Shown here one piece after another: positions 1-5,473 of a stretch of DNA of 5,473 nucleotides. The notes under the pieces are model-generated. The model was not told the origin of the DNA. It did not search any database and saw only the letters and a program-made list of their open reading frames with translations. The position numbers and the translations under genes are program-made. Numbering within the stretch: the first letter of the stretch is position 1; the number at the start of each line of letters is the position of its first letter. Origin of the DNA: Robiginitomaculum sp. (GTDB taxonomy: Bacteria > Pseudomonadota > Alphaproteobacteria > Caulobacterales > Maricaulaceae); the NCBI GenBank assembly GCA_026982235.1, contig JALSHM010000055.1, forward strand, positions 1 through 5,473, read 5' to 3'.

Positions 1-3000
1 GGCTGTCGTCCGAGACCATCATCACTTTGACACCGACACCCTCAAAGGCGAAGTCTGGCATTGTGCCTGTGGAAACCGTGCGGCCTTCACGCTTACCCGC
101 TGGCGGTAGGACTTTCTCGCCTGTGCTTGGTTTAATTTGCACCGTCATGGGTTCTGGTCGCCCGCCTAGGTATTCCACCACTTCTTTGGTCAGGGCGGCA
201 ACGCGCATCAAACTAGCTGGGTCTATCTTTTCTGCGGTGTCGCTGGGGCGGTGGTAGTCGCCGGACGGCGCGCCGAAAATATGGATGGCGGGAACATTTG
301 CCTCTAGGAATGCTGTGTGATCAGAGGCATTGACGGACTGTTTGACCAGATCGGTTTTGATGCCTGTGGTCGCCGTTGTGCCCATGAAAATAAATGGCCA
401 TTCACGGGCAGAGCTAGACCCGAAAATCATAATCTTGTCGCCTGCGCGTCCAACTGTATCAAGATTGACATTAGCGAACATTTTATCGGCTGGATAGTCT
501 TTGGCGGTTTTCACATAATGCCGCGCACCCAATAGACCGGATTCTTCTGCCGTGGCAGCAAGAAAAACTATGGTGCGCTCTGGGGCGGATTTGGACAAGG
601 ACTGCGCCATTTCCAACAGCACAGCCACACCCGACGCATTATCATCTGCCCCTGGGTGGATTTGGTTTTTAAAGGCATCGCGTACACCCGGCCAGCCATA
701 ACCAAGATGGTCATAATGTGCAGACAAAACAACCGATTGCCCCGCATATTTAGGATTGGTGCCAGGAATAATACCAATAACATTTTTAACGATAACTGGC
801 TTGCCGTCTGGGCCATCAATCGTGAAGCTTTGATAATAGCCATTTTCGCCGCCTGGTTTCAGGCTTGCGTCTTTGAACGCATTTGCAATATATTGTGCCG
901 TCTTATCTAAGCCTTGTGTGCCGACACCCCGCCCTTCATAGGCTTTGGCGGATAGCGTTTCTACCACCCCCATCATGCGTCCCGCATCAAATACAGGTTT
1001 GATCTGAGCCAAGGCAGGGCGGGGCTCTAATTTGGCTGTTGGGGTTACGGTTTTATCCAAAACCGCCACCAAAGGCGAACCAATTGCAGGCCATTGCCCT
1101 TTGGCGGAATTGGTTGGGTCACCTCCTGTAAATGCGAGATAAGAATATTTGCCGTAATGGGGGAGTTTGCGCGCAAGACCAGCAACGGCGGCGTCTGAAT
1201 GGGCGGTGAGACCAACCACGACCACTTCGGGGTTTTTAGGATGGCGCACGGCTATGATAGTAGAATTATCGGCCAAGGCCAAGTCCTTGCCGCCTAGCGC
1301 TGCGGACTTGTCATCCATGCTAGCATCATAGCCAGCTAAGGAATGCTTGATGATACCGTAATATTTATTGCCTGTGCCAAACACCCATACGGCACCTTCG
1401 GTGGGTAGGGCGCTGATATCGCTGTCTTTAACAATCGTAACATTACCGCGCTCGCTCCAGAGTGCTGCCAGTTTCGAATACCGCGAATTGAGCGCTGGTG
1501 TGGTGCGGGTTGGTAGGACGATAGTGACTTTTTTGGCACCGAATGCAGCCCCTAAGGATGGTGGGATTTCTGCCCAATGCAGGCGGCGAAAGATATTGAA
1601 CTGCGGGTCAACCTCGATGCGAACGGCCTTGCCTTTGATTTCAAATTCAAACACTTGCTGGCGTTTGGTCATGTGGAATATGTGGCGGGAAACCACTTGG
1701 TCAGTGTAAACAGCTACGGGCACACGCAGATCAAAAGGGGCGTGTGTCTGGTTTTGCTGGAGCATTAAGGTGATGTCGACACCTTGTTGTGTCGCTTTCT
1801 CAATCGCCAATTCAGGCGCACCAACACCGTCGACCCATTGCTTGAAAAACGGCTTTAAGTCTTGATTGGTTGTTTTTTCAAACGAAGCGCGGATGTCGTC
1901 CCATGTGCCGATCGCATATTTCTTTTTGCGGTAGAAATCTTGCAGACTGCGGACGAAATTTTCATCACCAACCTGTTCGCGTAGCATGTCAAACACCATG
2001 GAGGTCTTGCCGTAACCCACGGCCTCTGTCGGGCCGTCCGTGCGGCCTACAAATTTTCGCAAAGGAAAATCACTGCTGTCGTCCACATAATTGGTATAGC
2101 GCTGTAGGGTGGCGCGGCGGTATTCTGCCCCTGTGCCGCGTTGTTCGGCAACCAAATGATCAGCCATATAAGCGGTCAATCCTTCGGCCCAATTACCCGT
2201 ATCGAAATCAATATAAACCGAATTACCCCACCAATTATGTAAAAGTTCATGGGGGTAAGACGAATGTAAGATAAACGGGAAGCGAATGATTTGCGAGCCA
2301 AGAAGTGTGAAGCTCGGCATACCATATCCGGTTTCCCAAAAATTCTCGACCAGCGCGAATTTCGTATAGGGATATGGGCCGACTAGTTGACGGTACATTT
2401 CCATATATTGCGCGGTTGTTTCTAGGTATTTATTGGCCAAAGCATCGTCGGGCGTGCGCAGATAGGCCATGGCGGTGACATTTCCGATGGGTAGTTCGTA
2501 CTGGGTAAATTCTGCGGCGATAACATATATTTCTTCGGTCGGGGTTGGGGCGAACCATCTATCAATATGTTTGCCGCCCTCGACATTGTTTTGCTGGCGT
2601 TCGCCTTGAGACACCGAAGACCAGGTTTCGGGCAGGACAACTTTCATATTATAGGTAATCAAACTGTCCTCTACGGTCGGCACCCAATAGGTGGCGCCGG
2701 ACAGATAAGCCCCGCGCTCTTCGATAAGACCGGGGGAGGAAGAAAATCCGCGCGCGTATTCAGTGCCAAGTTGCTGCACAGGATTGTTGATAATACCGGA
2801 TATGTGAAATGTGAATTTCGCCGCACCACCTTTAAACCCGCTCAACTCATAGACATTAACTTTGATAATACTGTCCCCGGTGTCATTGTCCCTGTCCATG
2901 CCTAGGTCTTCGGCATTGCGGTTTTCTGCGACCAATTTTAAGGTCAGTGGGCTGGTATTACTGTCGATGCTCAGGTCGGAATTGAGCATAAAGCGTAGCC

Positions 3001-3235
3001 CGTCTTTGGCTAAGTCCGCCGGGATTGTTAATGTACCTATGGCTTTTATCTCATGGGTTTTTGGTAAAATAACGACATTGATTTCATGGTGTAGCGTAGT
3101 TTTGGATTTAGATATTGCCTCAGTTGTCTCAGCTGTGCCCATGCGTGGGTCTTCAACCGCGCTGGTTTTTACCTCTTTGGGGGCGCAGGCGGCGATGGTG
3201 AAAACAAACAGACAGGCAATTGCGAAACGTAACAT
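1..3235 (-). CDS. Lipoprotein with tandem M1 and M28 zinc aminopeptidase domains (3' end outside window)
   Basis: A single open frame of 1078 codons runs from the ATG at 3235 to the left edge, where it is cut. The start MLRFAIACLFVFTIAAC is a lipoprotein signal peptide with lipobox IAAC and acylated Cys17, so the protein is probably membrane-anchored and faces the periplasm or outside. Residues about 45-290 match the M1 N-terminal beta domain. The M1 core has VENFWETGYGMPS (E297, in the place of GAMEN), HELLHNWWG (H329, E330, H333), third zinc ligand E351 in NWAEGLTAY, and candidate catalytic Y408 in GYGKTS. An alpha/beta linker of unclear identity covers about 553-740. The M28 domain (about 744-1025) shows HYDHLG (H840), ADDNASG (D865), EESGLLG (E897, E898), NLDTVGR (D926) and DYHRPSDT (H995), a complete two-zinc set. 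From about 1054, VSTGTMPDFAFEG resembles the PDZ domain that follows some M28 peptidases. Expected role is removal of N-terminal amino acids from peptides; substrate is unknown. AGGAA lies 5 nt before the ATG. Confidence 0.9.
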   Translation of the reverse strand, partial: MLRFAIACLFVFTIAACAPKEVKTSAVEDPRMGTAETTEAISKSKTTLHHEINVVILPKTHEIKAIGTLTIPADLAKDGLRFMLNSDLSIDSNTSPLTLKLVAENRNAEDLGMDRDNDTGDSIIKVNVYELSGFKGGAAKFTFHISGIINNPVQQLGTEYARGFSSSPGLIEERGAYLSGATYWVPTVEDSLITYNMKVVLPETWSSVSQGERQQNNVEGGKHIDRWFAPTPTEEIYVIAAEFTQYELPIGNVTAMAYLRTPDDALANKYLETTAQYMEMYRQLVGPYPYTKFALVENFWETGYGMPSFTLLGSQIIRFPFILHSSYPHELLHNWWGNSVYIDFDTGNWAEGLTAYMADHLVAEQRGTGAEYRRATLQRYTNYVDDSSDFPLRKFVGRTDGPTEAVGYGKTSMVFDMLREQVGDENFVRSLQDFYRKKKYAIGTWDDIRASFEKTTNQDLKPFFKQWVDGVGAPELAIEKATQQGVDITLMLQQNQTHAPFDLRVPVAVYTDQVVSRHIFHMTKRQQVFEFEIKGKAVRIEVDPQFNIFRRLHWAEIPPSLGAAFGAKKVTIVLPTRTTPALNSRYSKLAALWSERGNVTIVKDSDISALPTEGAVWVFGTGNKYYGIIKHSLAGYDASMDDKSAALGGKDLALADNSTIIAVRHPKNPEVVVVGLTAHSDAAVAGLARKLPHYGKYSYLAFTGGDPTNSAKGQWPAIGSPLVAVLDKTVTPTAKLEPRPALAQIKPVFDAGRMMGVVETLSAKAYEGRGVGTQGLDKTAQYIANAFKDASLKPGGENGYYQSFTIDGPDGKPVIVKNVIGIIPGTNPKYAGQSVVLSAHYDHLGYGWPGVRDAFKNQIHPGADDNASGVAVLLEMAQSLSKSAPERTIVFLAATAEESGLLGARHYVKTAKDYPADKMFANVNLDTVGRAGDKIMIFGSSSAREWPFIFMGTTATTGIKTDLVKQSVNASDHTAFLEANVPAIHIFGAPSGDYHRPSDTAEKIDPASLMRVAALTKEVVEYLGGRPEPMTVQIKPSTGEKVLPPAGKREGRTVSTGTMPDFAFEGVGVKVMMVSDDS

Positions 3236-3238
3236 GAT

Positions 3239-3263
3239 AATTCCTACATAATTTATAGGAATT
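3239..3263 (-). promoter_or_regulatory. Perfect 8-bp inverted repeat over the RBS and possible -10 of the M1-M28 gene
   Basis: AATTCCTA (3239-3246) and TAGGAATT (3256-3263) are perfect reverse complements separated by 9 bases. On the minus strand, the downstream arm contains the Shine-Dalgarno AGGAA (3241-3245), 5 nt before the start codon. The spacer and upstream arm contain TATAAAT (3251-3257), a good -10 hexamer, but I see no convincing -35 at the usual distance. The element could be a DNA operator over the promoter. If transcription starts upstream, for instance from apaG, it could instead be an RNA hairpin hiding the ribosome binding site. The repeat is seen directly; the function is inference. 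Confidence 0.45.
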
Positions 3264-3338
3264 TACGCACAAATGAGCGCTAAGTGCAAGTACGGCTCGA
3301 AAATATTGCGACTTGGTGGACGTGTAGCTGTATATGGT

Positions 3339-3731
3339 TTAATTTATAGAGCGAGCGTCGAACGGGCTATCCAAAGAGAAAGCTGGAATGTCTACGTCGA
3401 AGCGGTGGCCGTCCGGTGTTTCCATTTGGTAAGTACCAAGCATGACGCCAGAAGGTGCTGATAGGGGGGCACCAGATGTATAGCGGAACACTTCGCCAGG
3501 TTTTAGATTTGGCTTTTCGCCCACAACGCCTTCGCCGCGCACTTCTTGGACTTGGCCATTTCGGTCTGTAATTTGCCAGAAGCGTTCGACGACTTGCATG
3601 TCTTCACCCGTATGGTTTTCTATTTCGACCGTATAAGCCCAAATAAACCGATCATCGGCGGGTGAGGATTGCTCAGGCAGAAACTCAGGCTCCACCCTTA
3701 CAACTACATCACGCGTTCTTCTTTCGTACAT
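3339..3731 (-). CDS. apaG: ApaG protein (CorD)
   Basis: This complete 130-residue protein matches the ApaG family along its whole length. Recognisable blocks are FIWAYTVEIEN (29-39), VVERFWQITDRNG (47-59), VRGEGVVGEKP (64-74), PGEVFRYTSG (78-87), the stretch around SGVMLGTYQM (94-103) and FDVDIPAF (111-118). Family members fold as a single fibronectin-III-like beta sandwich. In enterobacteria the gene sits with apaH (Ap4A hydrolase) and was linked genetically to cobalt and magnesium phenotypes (corD); its biochemical role is not settled. No signal peptide is visible, so it is cytoplasmic. The start is fixed by a strong GAGGGGG ribosome binding site (3737-3743) 5 nt before the ATG. It is divergent from dcd. 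The M1-M28 gene follows on the same strand after 103 bp with no clear terminator between, so partial co-transcription is possible. Confidence 0.95.
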   Translation of the reverse strand: MYERRTRDVVVRVEPEFLPEQSSPADDRFIWAYTVEIENHTGEDMQVVERFWQITDRNGQVQEVRGEGVVGEKPNLKPGEVFRYTSGAPLSAPSGVMLGTYQMETPDGHRFDVDIPAFSLDSPFDARSIN

Positions 3732-3923
3732 CTCTGCCCCCTCTTAAAGGTCAAACTAAATTATTTCTTAATCACTCATAGCGTCCGTAATAAAAGGCGC
3801 AAGCCAATAACCCAGTTAAGCGAGCGATTTATCCACAATAAAGTCCTGCCTGAGGCGAAAGGGCAAATTAGGAAAGGGAAATAATTTCTGTTCAGGTGAG
3901 GGCGGCTCTGGTACAGGCATGTT
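3732..3923. promoter_or_regulatory. Divergent intergenic region between apaG and dcd
   Basis: The 192 bp between the two start codons must contain the promoters of both genes. It holds the apaG ribosome binding site (3737-3743, minus strand) and a consensus DnaA box (3829-3837). In front of dcd there is only a weak CAGG-type Shine-Dalgarno about 5 nt from the ATG. I could not identify a -35/-10 pair for either gene with confidence. Isolated TTAA half-sites occur (3744-3747, 3816-3819), but none has the TTAA-N7-TTAA spacing of a full CtrA site. No open reading frame here looks coding. Confidence 0.6.
3829..3837 (+). promoter_or_regulatory. DnaA box (perfect consensus TTATCCACA)
   Basis: The nine bases TTATCCACA equal the bacterial DnaA-box consensus exactly. 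The site is near the middle of the apaG-dcd intergenic region, 86 nt before the dcd start. Only one box is present and there is no AT-rich unwinding element or box cluster beside it, so it is not an origin by itself. DnaA is known to act as a transcription factor at nucleotide-supply genes such as nrdAB in Escherichia coli. Control of dcd by DnaA would fit that logic but is inference, and a 9-mer can occur by chance. Confidence 0.4.
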
Positions 3924-4994
3924 ATGAAAAAAGAATCGGCGCATAAAGACGGGATTTTGCCTGCACAAGATTTGGCACAGCTTATTGCAGGTGGGCATGT
4001 GCATGCACGCCAAACGGACGAGCCTATGTTGGGCAGGGCGTTTGAGCCGGAAATTGAAGCCGGACAAATTCAGCCTGCCTCTTTGGATTTGCGGCTGGGC
4101 ACAAAAGCTTACCGCCTGCGCGCTTCCTTTCTGCCAGGGGAAGGGCGCAAGGTTACGGATTGTCTTGATACACATTTGGTTATGCACGAAATTGACTTGA
4201 CCGACAGTGCCGTATTGGAAACGGGCTGTGTGTATTTAGTGCCTTTGATGGAAAGCTTGCAGCTCCCTGAGAATATATCGGCACGGACAAACCCTAAAAG
4301 CTCTACGGGGCGGCTTGATGTTTTCACCCGGGTTATCGCCGATGGAGCGTCGCAATTTGAGACCATTGACCCTGGTTATACGGGGCCGCTGTATGTGGAA
4401 ATTGCGCCGCGCACGTTTTCAGTGCTGGCAAGGCCTGGGGATCGCTTGGTGCAAATCCGCTTTCGGCGCGGTATTGAGACTGTTCTGCATTCGCAAACCG
4501 TCAGCATTGATCTCAAAGGTACGGGCGGGGACGGCATTATTGGATGGCGGGCACGACGGCATTCGGGTCTGGTGGATATTGCGGGTGTCGGTGCCCATAA
4601 AGCGGTGGATTATTGGCAACCATTACATGCACCCAATGGGCGTCTCATTTTGGATCCGGAAGAGTTTTATATTTTGGCGTCCAAAGAATCCGTAACAATT
4701 CCTGAAAACCAAGCTGCGGAAATGGCACCTATTGCCCCAGAAATAGGCGAGTTCCGCGCCCATTATGCTGGCTTTTTTGATCCCGGATTTGGCCTCAAGC
4801 AAGCGGGCGGTGCGGGGTCTCGTGCCGTGCTGGAAGTGCGCGGGCGTGATGTCCCGTTCATGTTGCGCCACAGGCAGGCTGTCGCCAAGCTAGACTTCGA
4901 AGCCATGAGCGCCGTGCCCGAAAACCTGTACGGCACAAACGGTTCCCACTACCAAGCCCAAGGCCTAAGACTGTCCAAGCATTTTAAACTGTAG
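3924..4994 (+). CDS. dcd: dCTP deaminase, double-length (alphaproteobacterial type)
   Basis: This complete 356-residue protein deaminates dCTP to dUTP and ammonia, feeding the dUMP route to dTTP. The first half carries the family signatures: QPASLDLRLG (50-59), NPKSSTGR (123-130, matching RSSLAR of the E. coli enzyme) and IDPGYTGPLYVE (148-159), in which E159 aligns with catalytic Glu138 of E. coli Dcd. The residue matching Arg110 is Lys125. The second half repeats the fold: LDPEEFYILASKESVTIP (243-260), then FFDPGFG (284-290) and AVLEV (301-305), with no SSxxR motif. E. coli Dcd is about 193 residues, so this is a fused duplication, as in the DCD family (PF06559) of Alphaproteobacteria. An in-frame stop at 3897-3899 and no other in-frame start make the ATG at 3924 secure. 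An overlapping ATG at 3919 encodes only two residues. The enzyme is cytoplasmic. Confidence 0.95.
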   Translation: MKKESAHKDGILPAQDLAQLIAGGHVHARQTDEPMLGRAFEPEIEAGQIQPASLDLRLGTKAYRLRASFLPGEGRKVTDCLDTHLVMHEIDLTDSAVLETGCVYLVPLMESLQLPENISARTNPKSSTGRLDVFTRVIADGASQFETIDPGYTGPLYVEIAPRTFSVLARPGDRLVQIRFRRGIETVLHSQTVSIDLKGTGGDGIIGWRARRHSGLVDIAGVGAHKAVDYWQPLHAPNGRLILDPEEFYILASKESVTIPENQAAEMAPIAPEIGEFRAHYAGFFDPGFGLKQAGGAGSRAVLEVRGRDVPFMLRHRQAVAKLDFEAMSAVPENLYGTNGSHYQAQGLRLSKHFKL

Positions 4995-5010
4995 TTATTA
5001 TAAACTGTAG
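4985..5010 (+). repeat. Direct repeat TAAACTGTAG, two copies, 16-bp period
   Basis: TAAACTGTAG occurs at 4985-4994 and again at 5001-5010, separated by TTATTA. The first copy contains the dcd stop codon (TAG, 4992-4994), so the second may be a duplication of the gene end or the second half of a paired binding site upstream of the S9 peptidase gene. Confidence 0.6.
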
Positions 5011-5068
5011 GTAGCGCTTGCGTTCATCTACGCTTTTTGGCAAATTGACGCCGAAGATATAGTTTATA
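4999..5068. repeat. Interrupted inverted repeat TATAAACTGTA / TATAGTTTATA
   Basis: TATAAACTGTA (4999-5009) and TATAGTTTATA (5058-5068) are reverse complements at 10 of 11 positions, the mismatch being a G-T wobble, with 48 bases between them. With the direct copy at 4985 this gives three occurrences of a TAAACTRTA-like motif in 84 bp, the last overlapping the likely promoter and leader of the S9 peptidase gene. A regulator binding site is possible; the function is inference. Confidence 0.4.
5013..5038 (+). terminator. Weak candidate intrinsic terminator after dcd
   Basis: AGCG (5013-5016) can pair with CGCT (5031-5034) across a 14-base loop, followed by a T run ending at 5038; GCG (5020-5022) with CGC (5031-5033) is an alternative stem. 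It is correctly placed 18 bp after the dcd stop, but the stem is short, so this is tentative. Confidence 0.25.
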
Positions 5069-5072
5069 GATT
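5045..5072 (+). promoter_or_regulatory. Candidate promoter of the S9 peptidase gene
   Basis: TTGACG (5045-5050) matches the -35 consensus at five of six positions. The -10 choices are TAGATT (5067-5072, 16-bp spacer) or TATAGA (5065-5070, 14-bp spacer). Either would start transcription only a few bases before the ribosome binding site, giving a very short leader, so the assignment is weak. Confidence 0.3.
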
Positions 5073-5074
5073 TT

Positions 5075-5087
5075 GGGGATACATATG
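5075..5087 (+). promoter_or_regulatory. Ribosome binding site and out-of-frame ATG of the S9 peptidase gene
   Basis: GGGGA (5075-5079) lies 5 nt before the ATG at 5085-5087, the best-placed initiation site for the downstream gene. The next ATG (5122), which is in frame with the peptidase, has only T-rich sequence before it and no Shine-Dalgarno. The good start is therefore not in frame with the protein in this sequence. Confidence 0.6.
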
Positions 5088-5204
5088 CGCATTTTTTCTT
5101 TTTTCTTTTTTCTTATTTCTGATGATCTCTGCGGTTTGGCCTGTCGCCAGCACAGCGAAACCTGTGCCCGTGGAGCATTATTCGCGTTTGCCCGCCGTTT
5201 ATGA
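5085..5204 (+). other. Out-of-frame leader reading frame from the S9 initiation site (39 codons)
   Basis: Translation from the ATG at 5085 begins MRIFSFFFFLIS, the start of a signal peptide, then passes through the TTTTTTC repeats in the wrong frame. It gives a Cys/Arg-containing tail unlike a secreted protein and stops at TGA 5202-5204. It is most simply read as the OFF-state product of the phase-shifted S9 gene, not as an independent gene. Confidence 0.5.
5092..5119 (+). repeat. Heptanucleotide tandem repeat (TTTTTTC)3 plus one imperfect copy
   Basis: Perfect TTTTTTC units lie at 5092-5098, 5099-5105 and 5106-5112, followed by TTATTTC (5113-5119) with one mismatch. The tract starts five bases after the ATG at 5085 and codes for the hydrophobic core of the signal peptide. 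Because 7 is not a multiple of 3, each gain or loss of a unit changes the reading frame. The distance from 5085 to the in-frame ATG at 5122 is 37 bases; losing one unit makes it 30, restoring the frame. ON states would be two or five perfect copies; the three seen here give OFF. Confidence 0.85.
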
Positions 5205-5473
5205 CGCAGCGATTTCACCGAACGGGAAATGGCTGGCGACTGTGGTTGATAATAAGGGCAAGTATATTCTTCGTGTTTTCAACCTAGCTGACCCTAGCGA
5301 CAAAAAAGTTCGTGCAACTTCTTATCCTGAGGCCGTTGAGGTAAATTGGGTTCATTGGGCGAACAATGAACAATTATTGTTATCTACACGACAGGCAGAG
5401 AAAACTCGGGGTCTTGTATATTATACGGGCTATTTGTTTGTCCTTGATAGGGATGTTACGACTGCAAAAATGG
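5122..5473 (+). CDS. Exported S9 (prolyl oligopeptidase-like) peptidase, N-terminal propeller part; 5' end frame-disrupted, 3' end outside window
   Basis: The frame is open from upstream of 5122 to the right edge, with 117 codons from the first in-frame ATG. From residue 19, HYSRLPAVYDAAISPNGKWL followed by a YILRVFNL strand is the usual opening of S9 peptidases that have an N-terminal beta-propeller, and AVEVNWVHWANNEQLLLST (71-89) reads as the next blade. The catalytic alpha/beta-hydrolase domain would lie beyond the window. These enzymes cleave short peptides, often at proline or acidic residues; specificity cannot be judged here. From 5122 the start is MISAVWPVASTAK, only the end of a signal peptide without a basic n-region. 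The missing part (MRIFSFF...) is encoded from the ATG at 5085 in another frame. The intact gene would probably span 5085 onward with one heptamer unit fewer. The call could change to pseudogene if the frame defect is fixed, or to an ordinary gene if it is a sequencing error. Confidence 0.75.
   Translation, partial: MISAVWPVASTAKPVPVEHYSRLPAVYDAAISPNGKWLATVVDNKGKYILRVFNLADPSDKKVRATSYPEAVEVNWVHWANNEQLLLSTRQAEKTRGLVYYTGYLFVLDRDVTTAKM

Noticed and set aside
1870..2274. 134-codon plus-strand open frame inside the M1 region
   Set aside because: Lies entirely antisense to the M1-M28 gene, whose motifs are intact; composition (Cys/Arg/Pro rich) is not protein-like. The same applies to other plus-strand frames between 27 and 3251.
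3267..3287. GCAC...GTGC hairpin as terminator between apaG and the M1-M28 gene
   Set aside because: Four-base stem with a 13-base loop and no following T run on the transcribed strand.
3744..3819. CtrA binding site in the apaG-dcd region
   Set aside because: TTAA half-sites are present but none has a partner at the 7-base spacing of the consensus.
3816..4187. 123-codon minus-strand frame opposite the dcd start
   Set aside because: Antisense shadow of dcd and of the intergenic region; no family resemblance.
4315..4695. 126-codon plus-strand frame inside dcd
   Set aside because: Overlaps the conserved dCTP deaminase core in another frame; Trp/Arg-rich noise.
5092..5119. T-rich tract as a rho-independent terminator of dcd
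   Set aside because: No GC-rich hairpin directly precedes it and it lies inside the coding start of the next gene, after its ribosome binding site.
5092..5119. Programmed -1 ribosomal frameshift at the UUUUUUC heptamers
   Set aside because: The frame needed is +1 (or -2) relative to the ATG at 5085, so a -1 shift would not reach the peptidase frame.
5024..5218. 64-codon minus-strand frame opposite the S9 gene start
   Set aside because: Lysine run is only the complement of the TTTTTTC repeats; Lys/Arg-rich artefact.

Overview
The window reads as chromosomal DNA of a Gram-negative bacterium, most likely an alphaproteobacterium. The double-length dCTP deaminase beside apaG is an arrangement I associate with Alphaproteobacteria, and the exported lipoprotein peptidase and S9-type peptidase fit a heterotrophic, protein-degrading lifestyle (for example Hyphomonadaceae-like marine forms). 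The lineage is inference; no rRNA or other phylogenetic marker is present.

Layout. Positions 1-3235 (minus strand) are one uninterrupted reading frame that runs off the left edge. It encodes a predicted lipoprotein with two complete metallopeptidase active sites: an M1 aminopeptidase module, then an M28 aminopeptidase module, then the start of what looks like a PDZ domain. An 8-bp perfect inverted repeat covers its Shine-Dalgarno sequence. Upstream on the same strand, 103 bp away, is apaG (3339-3731). A 192-bp divergent intergenic region (3732-3923) carries a perfect-consensus DnaA box and separates apaG from dcd (3924-4994, plus strand), a 356-residue dCTP deaminase with an internal duplication. 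A short region (4995-5084) with repeated TAAACTGTA-like motifs and a weak terminator candidate leads to a fourth gene (plus strand, running off the right edge). This gene begins an exported S9 (prolyl-oligopeptidase-like) peptidase with an N-terminal beta-propeller.

The most notable observation is at the start of the S9 gene. The ATG with a good Shine-Dalgarno (5085) is out of frame with the protein. Between them lie three perfect tandem copies of the heptamer TTTTTTC plus a fourth copy with one mismatch. Removing exactly one 7-bp unit joins that ATG in frame to a textbook signal peptide and the propeller. This has the form of a slipped-strand phase-variation switch caught in the OFF state, although a single-base sequencing error would give the same frame defect.

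Functionally, the two outer genes encode envelope or periplasmic peptidases that could cooperate in peptide scavenging. The inner divergent pair has housekeeping roles: dUTP/dTTP precursor supply (dcd) and the poorly understood ApaG protein. No tRNA, rRNA, CRISPR array, insertion sequence or attachment site was seen.
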